Assembly: GCF_026153205.1 (NCBI RefSeq)
Contig: NZ_JAPFBW010000011.1
Span: forward strand, 62,001 to 126,000
Length of the DNA: 64,000 nucleotides
Source: Aquabacterium sp. A7-Y
GTDB taxonomy: Bacteria; Pseudomonadota; Gammaproteobacteria; Burkholderiales; Burkholderiaceae_C
Direction of reading: 5' to 3'
Each line of letters starts with the position of its first letter. The first letter of the stretch is position 1. The notes beneath the pieces are model-generated. The model was given only the letters and a program-made list of their open reading frames with translations. It searched no databases and was not told where the DNA came from. The position numbers and the translations under genes were made by a program. Below are positions 1-9,753 of the stretch, piece after piece.

Positions 1-1956
1 CACGCTGGCCGCGACCAGTTTGCCGAGGGTGTCCGTCCCGGCCAGCGCGGCCGGCTTCACACCGGCGCTCAGCAAGGTCTGGCAGATCGCATGCGCCACG
101 CGGAAGGACTGCGCCTCATGCGTGTCGGCCGGCGTGGCGGCCAGCCGCTCGAGGTGTCCGGCAAACACCGAACTGGAACGCGCCAGCCACTCGCCCAGCG
201 CCGCGGCCTCGCGGCCCAGCGATCCGAGCACCAGCGTCACCGGGCCGGCCGGCTTGTCGGCGGCCGCCGTCGCGCGTTGGGCCAGCGCGGCGTCCAGCGC
301 CGCCTGCAGACCGCCCAAGCTCTCGGCCGGCAGCGCCACACGCCGCTTGAAGTGGTTGCGACCGACCTGGGTGGTGTAGGCCAGCGCCTCGAGGTCGACC
401 GCCTGCTGCGCCAGATGCTCGCGATAACGCATCAGCAAGTCGTGCAAGGCCGCCTCGCTGGTGGCCGACAGGGTCACCAGCCGCGGACCGCGCCAGCTCG
501 TCACCGGCGGCGTGGCCGGTGCGACGCTGCGCAAGATGGCATGCGCATTGGTGCCGCTGAAGCCGAAGGAATTCACCGCGCCATAGCGAGTCTCGCCGGG
601 CTCGCCCCAGGCCTGCTCGGCCACCGCGATCTGCACCCCCTCGCGCAGGGTGATGTGCGGGTTGAGGCGCGAGAAGTTGCGCTGCGGAACGACACGGTTG
701 TGGGACAGGCACAAGGCCAGCTTGATCAGCCCCGAGATCCCGGCGCTGGCTTCGGTATGGCCGATCAGCGCCTTCACCGAGCCGACCCGCAAGGGGGCGT
801 CGGGGCTGCGGCCCTCCCCGTAGACCGTCTGGATCGAATTCATCTCGATCGGGTCGCCCAGCGGCGTCCCGGTGCCGTGGGCTTCGATATAAGCCACCTG
901 CGTCGCATCGATGCCGGCGCGCCCCAGCGCATCGCGCATCAGCGCGATCTGCGCCGCGGTGCTGGGCGCGGTCAGGCCCTGGCTGCGGCCGTCATGGTTG
1001 ACGGCGGTCGCGGCAATGGCGGCCAGGATCGGGTCCCCGTCGGCCAGCGCCTGCGACAGCCGCTTGAGCACCACCAGCGCACAGCCCTCCCCGCGCACAT
1101 AGCCATCGGCCCGTTCATCGAAGGTCCAGCACTGCCCCGTCGGCGACAACATGCGCGCGTTCGAGCTGACGATCGAGGCCTCGGGCGACAGGATCAGCGA
1201 GCTGCCGCCGGCGAGAGCCAGCTCGCACTCGCCCTTCAGCAGGCTCTGGCAGGCCAGGTGCACGCTGACCAGCGAGGACGAACACGCCGTGTCCAAGGTC
1301 AGGCAGGGGCCGTGCACCCCGAGGACATAGGCCAGCCGCCCCGCGGCGATGCTGAAGGCCTCGCCTGACGCGTAATAAGGCGAGTGCCTGGCGTCCGGGC
1401 CGATGATGTCGGGCGCGTTCAGGTGCAGGTAGTCCTTGTTCATCATGCCGACGAACACGCCCACCGCACGGCCATTCAACTCGGCACAAGCGTGGCCGCT
1501 GCGCTCGATGGCCTCCCAGGCCACCTCGAGCAAGAGCCGCTGCTGCGGATCCATCGACTCCGCCTCGCGCGGCGAAATGGCGAAAAAGTCGGCATCGAAA
1601 CGATCGACCTGGTCCAGCAGGCCCAGCGAGCGGGTGTGGATCTTGCCGCCGGTTTCCGGGTCGGGATCGAACCACGCGCTCATGTTCCAGCGCTCGTGCT
1701 GCATGTCGGCGATGCCGCTGCGCGCGTGGCGCAGCAAGTCCCAGTAATCGGCCGTGTTGGCCACTCCCCCGGGAAACCGGCACCCCACCCCGATGATGGC
1801 GATCGGCTCGTCCGCCGGCACAGGGGTCGTCCCGGTGGCCTCGCGCTGCTGCTGCTTGAGCTTCAGGGCCAGCGCCATCAACTGGTTTTTCGACAGCTTG
1901 GACAGGCGGCTCAGGTAGTCGCTCTGCCAGTCGGCGGTTGTGGACAGCTCATTCAC
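1..1956 (-). CDS. Modular type I PKS, N-terminal part (KS, degenerate AT-like); truncated by left window edge
   Basis: I translated this open frame myself; it has no stop before base 1. The start is taken as GTG at 1956, because no in-frame ATG precedes the KS, and it overlaps the end of the upstream synthase by 8 bases. Residues 1-45 are charged and helical, like a docking region that would accept the preceding synthase. The KS begins near residue 47 (IAIIGVGCRFPGG) and has a complete triad: Cys225 in TLDTACSSS, His360 in EAHGTGT and His400 in GHTEA. It should therefore condense. After the KS linker, residues of about 585-652 resemble the start of an acyltransferase, but where GHSxG belongs the sequence reads GTDTLG (640-645), with no nucleophilic serine, and the usual GQGSQ motif is missing. 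The domain looks inactive. Any domains further downstream lie outside the window. Confidence 0.93.
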   Translation of the reverse strand, partial: MNELSTTADWQSDYLSRLSKLSKNQLMALALKLKQQQREATGTTPVPADEPIAIIGVGCRFPGGVANTADYWDLLRHARSGIADMQHERWNMSAWFDPDPETGGKIHTRSLGLLDQVDRFDADFFAISPREAESMDPQQRLLLEVAWEAIERSGHACAELNGRAVGVFVGMMNKDYLHLNAPDIIGPDARHSPYYASGEAFSIAAGRLAYVLGVHGPCLTLDTACSSSLVSVHLACQSLLKGECELALAGGSSLILSPEASIVSSNARMLSPTGQCWTFDERADGYVRGEGCALVVLKRLSQALADGDPILAAIAATAVNHDGRSQGLTAPSTAAQIALMRDALGRAGIDATQVAYIEAHGTGTPLGDPIEMNSIQTVYGEGRSPDAPLRVGSVKALIGHTEASAGISGLIKLALCLSHNRVVPQRNFSRLNPHITLREGVQIAVAEQAWGEPGETRYGAVNSFGFSGTNAHAILRSVAPATPPVTSWRGPRLVTLSATSEAALHDLLMRYREHLAQQAVDLEALAYTTQVGRNHFKRRVALPAESLGGLQAALDAALAQRATAAADKPAGPVTLVLGSLGREAAALGEWLARSSSVFAGHLERLAATPADTHEAQSFRVAHAICQTLLSAGVKPAALAGTDTLGKLVAASV

Positions 1957-4900
1957 GGATGAATTCCTCTCCCAGCAGCGCTTCCAGGTCCTCGTCCCCG
2001 AGGCTCTCGATTTCCGCCAGCTCGGTATCGATGGTTTCGGGCGGCGGTTCTCCGGCCGCACTCCCGCCGCCGTCGGACTCCGGCTCGGTCAGCGCCAGCA
2101 CATGCATCGCCAAGGCATCCAGCGTCGGGTGATCGAACACCAGGGTGGCCGACAGCGGCTGGCCGACCGCGGCCGACAAGCTGTCGCGCAGCTCGACGCT
2201 CATCAATGAATCCATGCCCAGGCTGCTCAAGGGCGACGACACATCGATCGCCTCGGGCGGAAGCCCGGTGATGCGGGCGATCTCGCTGGCCACGAAGCGG
2301 CGCATGCGCTGCCGTCGCTCCTCGCCGAGCGCCCCTTCAAGCAAGGCGGACAAACTCCGCTCCGAGGGCACGGGCGCCTCGGCCGGAACGGCCAGCAGCG
2401 GCCGCAGCAGCTGCGGCAGGCGCACCGCCTGGCGCATCAGGTCGGGACGCCAGCGGACCACGCAGCACTGCGCTTCATCGACGGCCAGCAAGGCGGCGAA
2501 CAGCGCCGCACTGTGCTGCGGCTCCAGCCCCTGGGCATGGAACCTGGCAAAGGCGAGCTCGGGCTGCGAGAGCCGCGCGGTCATGCCGGTGTCAGACCAC
2601 GGCCCCCAGTTGATCGACAGGGCGCGCACGCCGCGCCGGCGTAAACCATGCGCGTAGGCGTCGAGTGCCGCGTTCGCCGCCGCGTAGTTGGCCTGCCCCG
2701 CGCCGCCAAACAGGCCGAGCACCGACGAGAACAGCCAGACGAAATCGAGCCCTTGCGCGGGCACGCTGGCCAGCAGGTGGCGCGCCCCGTCCAGCTTGGG
2801 GGCGCACACCGCCTGCAGGCGCTGCAGGTCGAGGCGGTCCAACAAGGCATCGTCGACGACGCCGGCCGCGTGCACGATGCCGCGCACCGGCCAGCCCGCC
2901 AGCGCCGCGGCCACGACCGTGGCCACCTGGTCGCGATCCGTCACATCGCAAGCCGCCACCCGGACGCAGTCGCGTTGCCGATTCAGCGCCTGCACCCAGT
3001 CCGGCCCCACCGCCGGCGTCTGCCGGCCCAGCAGCAGCACGCGGCCCGCGCCCTGGCCATGCAGAAACTCGGCCACCTGCCGGCCGAGGCCGCCCAGGCC
3101 ACCGGAGATCACATAGCTGCCCGCGCCGCGGATGGACAGCGGGGCCGAGCGCGCGGCCGGCGTCAGCGCCCGCACATGCCAGTGTCCGTCGCGCAAGGCG
3201 AAGTCGTCCGGCCATCCGGTGTGGCCGGCGTAAAAAGCGGCCGCCGGTGTCCGCAGGATCTGCTCCGCCTGCCTCCGCGCGGCCGCGCCCGCGGGCACCG
3301 TCGCCACATCGACCAGCGTCACGGCCAGTGCCGGTGTCTCGGCCCGCAGGCTCGCGGCAAGGCCCCACAGAGCGGCCGCGTCGGCCTCCGCCAGGACATC
3401 CGAAGCCTGCACCGGCTGCGCGGCGGCAGTCAACACGATCACGCGGCTCAGCCCCTCCGGCCGCGTCGCGGCGAAACGCATCACGGCCAGGTCCAGGGCC
3501 TGCCGACGTGCTGTCTCGGCGGCCTGCGCCTGCAGATCGAGCGGCCACGCATGGACCAGGCCCCAGCGCCCCGGGCGGCTGGTCGCCTGCGCGGCCAGCC
3601 GGTCCATCAGGGCCGCCTCGGCGGCAGCGCCGGCCGGCAGGTCGGCCAGCGCGATACGCTGCACCCGGGCGCCGGTGCCGGCGATCACCTCGGCCAACGC
3701 CGCGCCCTGTCCACGTTCATCGCACAGGATCAGCCACGCGGGCTCGTCGGCCTCCGCCAGCGCGACCGGCCCGACATGCGGCCGCCACGCCAGCGCTTGC
3801 ACCGCCGGCACCGCGGCTGCGGCCGAAGCCAGCTCCAGCCCGCGGCGTTTCACCCAGGCAAATGCCAGGCTTTCGACCTCGACACAGAGCCTGCCGTGCT
3901 CATCCACGATACGCAGGTCGGCCTCGATGCCGGACGGTGTCGGCCGGCAGCGGCACGACACCCGCACCTCGGCGCCGAGCGGCGCATGCCATGCCAGCCG
4001 GGCCACGGCCACCGGCAAGAGCAAACGCTCGGCATCGGTGGACAGCGCATCCAGCGAGGCGGCCAGCGCCGTCTGGAAACAGCTGTCCAGGCTCCAGGGC
4101 GTGGCCGCATAACCGGCCTGCGGGGCCCCCTGGGCATCACTCACCTCCGCCACGAAGGTGTCGCCCGTGCGGCGTATCCGGCGCATGCCCTTGAACGGCG
4201 CCTGGTAGACATAGCCGAGCGCCGCCAGCCGCGCATAGAAGTCCTCGCCTTGCAGGACGACCTCACCGTCCGCAGGCCGGTCCGCCGCTCCCGGGCTGTC
4301 GCCGAGCGCCTCGGCCGCAGCGTGTGCACAGTCGGCCCAGGCGCCGCCCGCCTCCGGCCGGCCGCGCAAGCGCAGGCTCAACACCGACGGCCTGGGTTCC
4401 TCGACCTCCAGTTCCAGCTGATAGGCCTGCCGGGGCTCCAACCGCAGCATCCGCTCCAGCCTGAGCCCGGTCAGCACCAGCCCTGCCGGCCGCTTCAGCC
4501 AGCGCAGGCCGGCCTCGACCAGCAGCGCCACCTGGCCGCTGGCCGGAAAGACGCTGTCCGAGCCGATGACATGGGCCCACAAGGCGCCGTCTCGCCCTGG
4601 CTCGACCCGCTGCTGGAAAGTCGCCAGCGCCCGGGATGAGGGGGCCGAGGCCTCGGCCGGCGGTGCCACCGACCGCTCCGGCGGGGAGCTCGCCGAGGTG
4701 ATCCAGTAGGGTTGGCGCTCGAACTGGTAGCGCGGCAGGTCGGTCAGCACCGCGGCCGACTCGTGCGGATAGCAGCTCCAATCGACGTCCAGCCCCGCCT
4801 GGCTGGCTTGCGTGAAGAGCACGGCCAGACCGTGCTGCTCGGCGTCCAGCAGGCTGGGCAACCAGCGCACGGGTGTGTTCGGCGCCACCGCCATCGCCAT

Positions 4901-7900
4901 GCGCGTCAGGACCGGCTTGGGACCGATCTCGACCACGACATCGACCCCGCTGGCGAGCAGGCTGCGCACCGACGCGTCGAAACGCACCGGCAGCCGGACG
5001 TGCTCGCTCCAGTACTGGCCGGTCAGGGGACCGGTCCAGACCGCGCCGGTGACATTGGACAACAGCGTCACGCCCGGCGCGGCGTACTCCTGCTCCTCCG
5101 CCAACTGCTGGAACGGCGCCAGGATGGGCGCCATCAGCGGCGAATGAAAAGCTCGCTCCACCGGCAGCGGGAATGCCGGCATGCCCAGTTGCTCGGCGCG
5201 GCGCACGATCTCGCCCACCTGTTGCGGATCGCCGGCAATGACCTGGTTGAGCGGCCCGTTCATGGCCGCAACGGCGACCTGGTCGAAGCCGCGCAGCAGC
5301 GGCTCGACCTGGTCCAGCGGCGCCAGCAGCGCCACCATGCTGCCCGCCCGGGTCCGCTCGTGCATCAGCTCACCGCGACGGCACAGGAGCCGGATGGTGG
5401 ACTCCAGGCTCATGACCCCGGCAAAACAAGCCGCCGCGAACTCCCCCACGCTGTGGCCCAACACCGCCTCGGCGCGGATGCCGGCCTCGCGCAGCAGCTC
5501 CGCCAAGGCGTACTCGACGCAGAACAAGGCCACCTGGGTGTAGCGCGTCTGGTGGATGCGGCCCGGATCGGCAGCGCCCCACATCACATCGAAGAGCTCG
5601 AAACCGGCGTGGCGCCGCACCAGCTCGGCGCAGTGCTCGAGGTGGGCGCGGAAGCGGCGGCTCGTCTGCGCCAGGCGGCGCGCCATGCCGGGGTACTGCG
5701 CGCCCTGGCCGGTGAACATGAAGGCGAAACGCAGCCCCTGCCCGGCCGGCCGCTCGGTATCGGCCTGGTTCAGCTGCAGGCGCAACTCATCGTGCGATCC
5801 GAACGCAAACGCCACCCGGTGTGCATGCTGGGCACGGCCGTGCGTCAAGGTGTGGGACAGGGCCGCCAGATCGAGCCGCTCGCCCTGCGCCTCGACATAC
5901 CGGGACAAGGCCGCGATGTTCTTGCGTAGCGCTGTCCGTGATTTGGCGGACACCACCGCCGGCCACAGGCCGGGGCCGGCCACCGCAGCCGCAGGCGGCG
6001 CCGTGAACTCCTCGAGCACGATGTGCGTGTTGCTGCCGCTGAAGCCGAACGAGCTGACACCCGCCAGCCGCGGGCGATCCGGCGGCACCTGCCAGGGGCG
6101 CCCCTGCAGCGCGATCTCGACGCCGCCCTGCTCCAGCTTCAGCATCTCATTGGCCTGCCTGACATGCAGATGCGCCGGAATCCATCCATGGCGCATCGCC
6201 AGCACCACCTTGATGAGGCCGGCCATGCCCGAGACCGCTTCGGTGTGGCCGAGGTTGGTTTTCACCGACCCCACACACAAGGGCTGCGACCGCGCCACGC
6301 CATCGCAATACGCGCTGCGCAGCGCCTGCATTTCCACCGGATCGCCCAGGTAGGTGCCGGTGCCATGCGCCTCGACATAACTCACCTCGGCCGGGCTGCG
6401 CTGCGACAGCCGCAGTGCGCGCCGGATGACATCGACCTGCGCCTGCCCGTTGGGCGCCGTCAATCCGTTGGTGCGCCCGTCCTGCATCAGCGCGGCCGAC
6501 TTGATCACGGCATGCACGGGATCACCGTCGCGCAAGGCGTCCTCCAGCCGCTTGAGCAGAAGCACCGCGCCGCCCTCGCTGCGCACATACCCATTGGCGC
6601 TGCTGTCGAAGGTCTTGCACAGCCCGTCGGGCGAGAGCATGCCGGCCTTGGCGAAGGCCAGGCTCAGCGTCGGCCCGATCATCATGTTGACCGACGCGGC
6701 GACGGCCAGCTCGCTGCCGCCGTCGGCCAGGCTCTGGCATGCCGCCACCACGGCGCTGCTCGATGACGAGCAGGCGGTGTCAATGCTCACCGCCGGGCCG
6801 CGGAAGTCGAAGAAATAGGCCAGCCGGCCGGCCGCCGCCGACAAGGCATTGCCGGTGCCGAAATAGGCGTCCACATCGAGCAGCGCGCGCTGGCGCAGCG
6901 TCAAGGCCTCATGGTCGTGGGTATAGGCGCCGAGAAAGGTGCCCACCGGGCGTCCGGCCAGCCGATGCGCATCGATGCCCGCGTGCTCCAGGGCTTCCCA
7001 GACCAGTTCCAGCAACAGGCGCTGCTGCGGATCCAGCGCCTCGGCCTCGGTCGGCGTGATATGGAAAAAGGCCGCGTCGAACTGCTCGATGTCCTTGAGA
7101 AAGCCGCCTTGGTGGATGTGCTGCCACTGGGCCGGCAGCGCCTCCAGCTCGGACCGGTATTCACGCCAGCGCTCCGCGGGGCGCGGCGTGATCACACATC
7201 CCTGGTCCAGCAGCAGTTGCCAGAACGCCTCTGGCGTCTCGATGCCGCCCGGAAAGCGCAGCGCCATGCCGATGATCGCGACATCGCTCGCCGCCTGGCC
7301 GGCCTCTCGCGCCGGCCGATGCGCCTCGACCGGCCCCGGCAGCGGCACATCGGCGGTCACGCTGGACGCCTGCCCCTGTCCGGCAATGAAACCGGCGATC
7401 GCCTTGGCGTGGGTGTAGGTGAAGAAAAACGCGGGTTCGAACTCGATGCCGAAGGCCTGCTGCAACAGCAGGCGCAGCTCCATCAAGCCCATCGAGTCCA
7501 GGCCGAGTTCCTTGAGCGGCCGGTCGGCCGCAAAAGCCTCCGGCTTTTTCATCAGGCGGCGGATCGACTGCGCCACGGTGTCCAGCACACCGACGAGGCC
7601 GCCGGCCTCCTGGGCCCTGCCCTGCCCGGCCCGCGGGCCACGCAGGCGTGTGGTGAGGTCATAGCGGATCAGCACCCCGGCGCCGTCGTTGTCCACATCC
7701 TCCGGCCGTGCGCCGGGCACCACCCGGTCGATCGCCGCGCCGTGGCTGTGATGAAAACGCAGCAGCGGATCAAGCGGCAGCCCCGAGGCATCGCGGCGGT
7801 GGATGTAGTCGGCCATCGGCTCGGACTGTTGCCGAAACGCCAGGCAGCGCGTGATGCCGAGCACCGCTTCCACCCCGGCGGTGAGCGCGGCGAGGTCCAG

Positions 7901-9751
7901 CACATGCTCCAGCAGCTGGTCGCCCAGGGCCAGTGACTGGACCTCGGGATGGGTGCTGATGCCCAGCAGCTGCCAGTACCGACCCGAATCAACATGCGCG
8001 TCGGGGTAGTCGGCATGCCGCATCGCCAACACCCGGTCGAGGTCGTCGATGCGCTGCGTGTACAGCACGCCGACGACCCGCTGCTGATACTCCAGCACGA
8101 ACTGGCCGTCAGCGAAGGTGCGATGGCGGCGCTCGATTTCAGCGGCCGACAAGCGCAGCGGCTGCGGCCAGCAGGCGCGGTCGATGGCCAGCAGATCCGG
8201 GAGGTCGTCCAGCCGCAGGCGCCGCACCACAAACGGCCTGGGCCGCACATGCTGCAGCACGATGCGCGAGAACGGCGTGGTCCTGGGATAACGCAGCAGC
8301 GACTCGCGGTCCGGGTACAGGCCGGCGCTCGCCAGGGCCTGATGGAAGGTGCCGGCGTCGACCAGGGCCTGCTTCGACAGCGCGTGATAGAAATCGAAGC
8401 TGAAACTCTCGGTCTGGCTGAAGTACTCGCGGGTCAGGCCGACCGGCAGGGCAAACACCTCCAGCAGGATCAGCCCATGCCGGCCCAGAATCCCCGACCA
8501 GCGCGCCAGGTGATCGCGCAGATCGCGCGTCATGGCCGACGAGTCGATCCAGGCCCCCGCGCCATTCACATACACATGGTCGTCGCGCGGCGGGGTGTCC
8601 TCGGCACCCGGCTTCAGGTCGATCGGCCGGTCATGGTCCAGGAAGGAGCGGATGTGCAGCATCGCGTCGACATCGCTCACGCCATGCGCCTTCAGATCAT
8701 CCAGCAGGGCCTGCGGCTGAGCGATGTCGCCGTGCAGCAGCAGGTGCGGCGTGCCCGCCAGGGTGCGCGCTGCCGCCTGCAGCGACTTCTCGTTGAAGTC
8801 CACCCCGACCAGCAGCAGCGGGTGTTGCTCGAGTCGACGACCGCGTTGGCTGCGCTCGACAATCGCGGTATAGGCTGTCTTCAACAAGGCGCCGTCGCCG
8901 CACCCCATGTCGATGATGTACTTCGGCTGCTCCTCCACCGGCTGGCGATCGAACATCTCCACCACCAGCTCGACCAGGTCCTGAAAGTACTTGCCATGCT
9001 GGAACCCGCTGCCGATCACATTGAGCGTGCGGTCCACATAGGTCTCGTGGCCGTCGGCGTCGCGACCCAGCACACGGGCCGGGTCACCGCACAGCAACTC
9101 GCGCAGACTCAAAAGCAAAGGTTTGTACGATGCGGTCACGGCCATGGTAAGCGCCCGTTCGCACAGATAGCGACCGCGCTGATTCAGCCGCAGCGGCCCG
9201 CCCGGCTCGATCAGGTCCTTGGCCGCCAGGTAGCGGCGCAACGGCGGCTGCACATCCGGATGCAGCTCGCACGACAGGTCCTGGCGATCCGGCTGCGGCC
9301 CCTGGCCCATGCCTCTGCGGGCCAACTCCAGCCACAAGGGCACCATGAGGGCCCCATCCAGCAGCATCGCGAACTCGACATCCGCGCTGTCCCAGCCCCG
9401 CGCCGAGGCCGACAACCAGGGTTCGACCCGCTCGGCCTGTGCCGCCTCGAAAAGGTAGGCCGCAAAGTCGATCCGGTAGAGTTCCTCGATGCCGTCGGGC
9501 CACCGCCAGCCGTGCCGGAAGCGGTCGCTCAGGACATAGGTCTCGCGGTCCGAGGATTCGACGCAGCCCAGCGCATGCAGGGCACGGAACACCAGACGGC
9601 AATAGCCGGGATGCGCCGGGAGTGCGTCGATCATCCGAGACACGCTGACGGGCCCGCGCTCCAGGGCCTTGAAAAAGCCCAGCTCGCGGCACACCGCAAG
9701 CACCGGCACCGCCACGAAGCCATGCAGATAGGTGTTGACGACTTCCAGCAT
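1949..9751 (-). CDS. Modular PKS: MT-GNAT-ACP loading module + KS-AT-DH-KR-ACP
   Basis: 2600 residues, counted from ATG 9751, two bases after the thioesterase stop; the open frame continues upstream without protein-like sequence. Domains seen: winged-helix and SAM methyltransferase (1-500, DMGCGDG at 281-287); GNAT-like domain (505-700) with Trp528, Thr634 and His667 at positions I align from memory with the CurA decarboxylase residues; ACP1 (Ser753); KS (Cys994, His1129, His1169); AT (GHSVG, Ser1434; RAFH at 1533-1536, the malonyl type); DH (His1727, Asp1889; the Gly of HxxxGxxxxP is shifted by one); KR (GGLGGLG 2217-2223, Ser2343, Tyr2356, VDD at 2299-2301 suggesting B-type); ACP2 (Ser2515); acidic C-terminal docking tail. 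The N-terminal 790 residues match the SxtA/GphF/AprA type of loading module, which methylates and decarboxylates malonyl-ACP into a branched or propionyl starter. One extension, ketoreduction and dehydration should follow, giving an unsaturated intermediate passed to the next synthase. Confidence 0.95.
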   Translation of the reverse strand: MLEVVNTYLHGFVAVPVLAVCRELGFFKALERGPVSVSRMIDALPAHPGYCRLVFRALHALGCVESSDRETYVLSDRFRHGWRWPDGIEELYRIDFAAYLFEAAQAERVEPWLSASARGWDSADVEFAMLLDGALMVPLWLELARRGMGQGPQPDRQDLSCELHPDVQPPLRRYLAAKDLIEPGGPLRLNQRGRYLCERALTMAVTASYKPLLLSLRELLCGDPARVLGRDADGHETYVDRTLNVIGSGFQHGKYFQDLVELVVEMFDRQPVEEQPKYIIDMGCGDGALLKTAYTAIVERSQRGRRLEQHPLLLVGVDFNEKSLQAAARTLAGTPHLLLHGDIAQPQALLDDLKAHGVSDVDAMLHIRSFLDHDRPIDLKPGAEDTPPRDDHVYVNGAGAWIDSSAMTRDLRDHLARWSGILGRHGLILLEVFALPVGLTREYFSQTESFSFDFYHALSKQALVDAGTFHQALASAGLYPDRESLLRYPRTTPFSRIVLQHVRPRPFVVRRLRLDDLPDLLAIDRACWPQPLRLSAAEIERRHRTFADGQFVLEYQQRVVGVLYTQRIDDLDRVLAMRHADYPDAHVDSGRYWQLLGISTHPEVQSLALGDQLLEHVLDLAALTAGVEAVLGITRCLAFRQQSEPMADYIHRRDASGLPLDPLLRFHHSHGAAIDRVVPGARPEDVDNDGAGVLIRYDLTTRLRGPRAGQGRAQEAGGLVGVLDTVAQSIRRLMKKPEAFAADRPLKELGLDSMGLMELRLLLQQAFGIEFEPAFFFTYTHAKAIAGFIAGQGQASSVTADVPLPGPVEAHRPAREAGQAASDVAIIGMALRFPGGIETPEAFWQLLLDQGCVITPRPAERWREYRSELEALPAQWQHIHQGGFLKDIEQFDAAFFHITPTEAEALDPQQRLLLELVWEALEHAGIDAHRLAGRPVGTFLGAYTHDHEALTLRQRALLDVDAYFGTGNALSAAAGRLAYFFDFRGPAVSIDTACSSSSSAVVAACQSLADGGSELAVAASVNMMIGPTLSLAFAKAGMLSPDGLCKTFDSSANGYVRSEGGAVLLLKRLEDALRDGDPVHAVIKSAALMQDGRTNGLTAPNGQAQVDVIRRALRLSQRSPAEVSYVEAHGTGTYLGDPVEMQALRSAYCDGVARSQPLCVGSVKTNLGHTEAVSGMAGLIKVVLAMRHGWIPAHLHVRQANEMLKLEQGGVEIALQGRPWQVPPDRPRLAGVSSFGFSGSNTHIVLEEFTAPPAAAVAGPGLWPAVVSAKSRTALRKNIAALSRYVEAQGERLDLAALSHTLTHGRAQHAHRVAFAFGSHDELRLQLNQADTERPAGQGLRFAFMFTGQGAQYPGMARRLAQTSRRFRAHLEHCAELVRRHAGFELFDVMWGAADPGRIHQTRYTQVALFCVEYALAELLREAGIRAEAVLGHSVGEFAAACFAGVMSLESTIRLLCRRGELMHERTRAGSMVALLAPLDQVEPLLRGFDQVAVAAMNGPLNQVIAGDPQQVGEIVRRAEQLGMPAFPLPVERAFHSPLMAPILAPFQQLAEEQEYAAPGVTLLSNVTGAVWTGPLTGQYWSEHVRLPVRFDASVRSLLASGVDVVVEIGPKPVLTRMAMAVAPNTPVRWLPSLLDAEQHGLAVLFTQASQAGLDVDWSCYPHESAAVLTDLPRYQFERQPYWITSASSPPERSVAPPAEASAPSSRALATFQQRVEPGRDGALWAHVIGSDSVFPASGQVALLVEAGLRWLKRPAGLVLTGLRLERMLRLEPRQAYQLELEVEEPRPSVLSLRLRGRPEAGGAWADCAHAAAEALGDSPGAADRPADGEVVLQGEDFYARLAALGYVYQAPFKGMRRIRRTGDTFVAEVSDAQGAPQAGYAATPWSLDSCFQTALAASLDALSTDAERLLLPVAVARLAWHAPLGAEVRVSCRCRPTPSGIEADLRIVDEHGRLCVEVESLAFAWVKRRGLELASAAAAVPAVQALAWRPHVGPVALAEADEPAWLILCDERGQGAALAEVIAGTGARVQRIALADLPAGAAAEAALMDRLAAQATSRPGRWGLVHAWPLDLQAQAAETARRQALDLAVMRFAATRPEGLSRVIVLTAAAQPVQASDVLAEADAAALWGLAASLRAETPALAVTLVDVATVPAGAAARRQAEQILRTPAAAFYAGHTGWPDDFALRDGHWHVRALTPAARSAPLSIRGAGSYVISGGLGGLGRQVAEFLHGQGAGRVLLLGRQTPAVGPDWVQALNRQRDCVRVAACDVTDRDQVATVVAAALAGWPVRGIVHAAGVVDDALLDRLDLQRLQAVCAPKLDGARHLLASVPAQGLDFVWLFSSVLGLFGGAGQANYAAANAALDAYAHGLRRRGVRALSINWGPWSDTGMTARLSQPELAFARFHAQGLEPQHSAALFAALLAVDEAQCCVVRWRPDLMRQAVRLPQLLRPLLAVPAEAPVPSERSLSALLEGALGEERRQRMRRFVASEIARITGLPPEAIDVSSPLSSLGMDSLMSVELRDSLSAAVGQPLSATLVFDHPTLDALAMHVLALTEPESDGGGSAAGEPPPETIDTELAEIESLGDEDLEALLGEEFIRE

Positions 9752-9753
9752 GC

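Noticed and set aside
2648-4639. 663-residue plus-strand open frame across the PKS
   Set aside because: Arg/Pro/His-rich composition with no domain; mirror of the synthase gene in GC-rich DNA.
1949-9751. Saxitoxin biosynthesis
   Set aside because: Only the loading module resembles SxtA; the aminotransferase-like (AONS) domain and all other sxt genes are absent.
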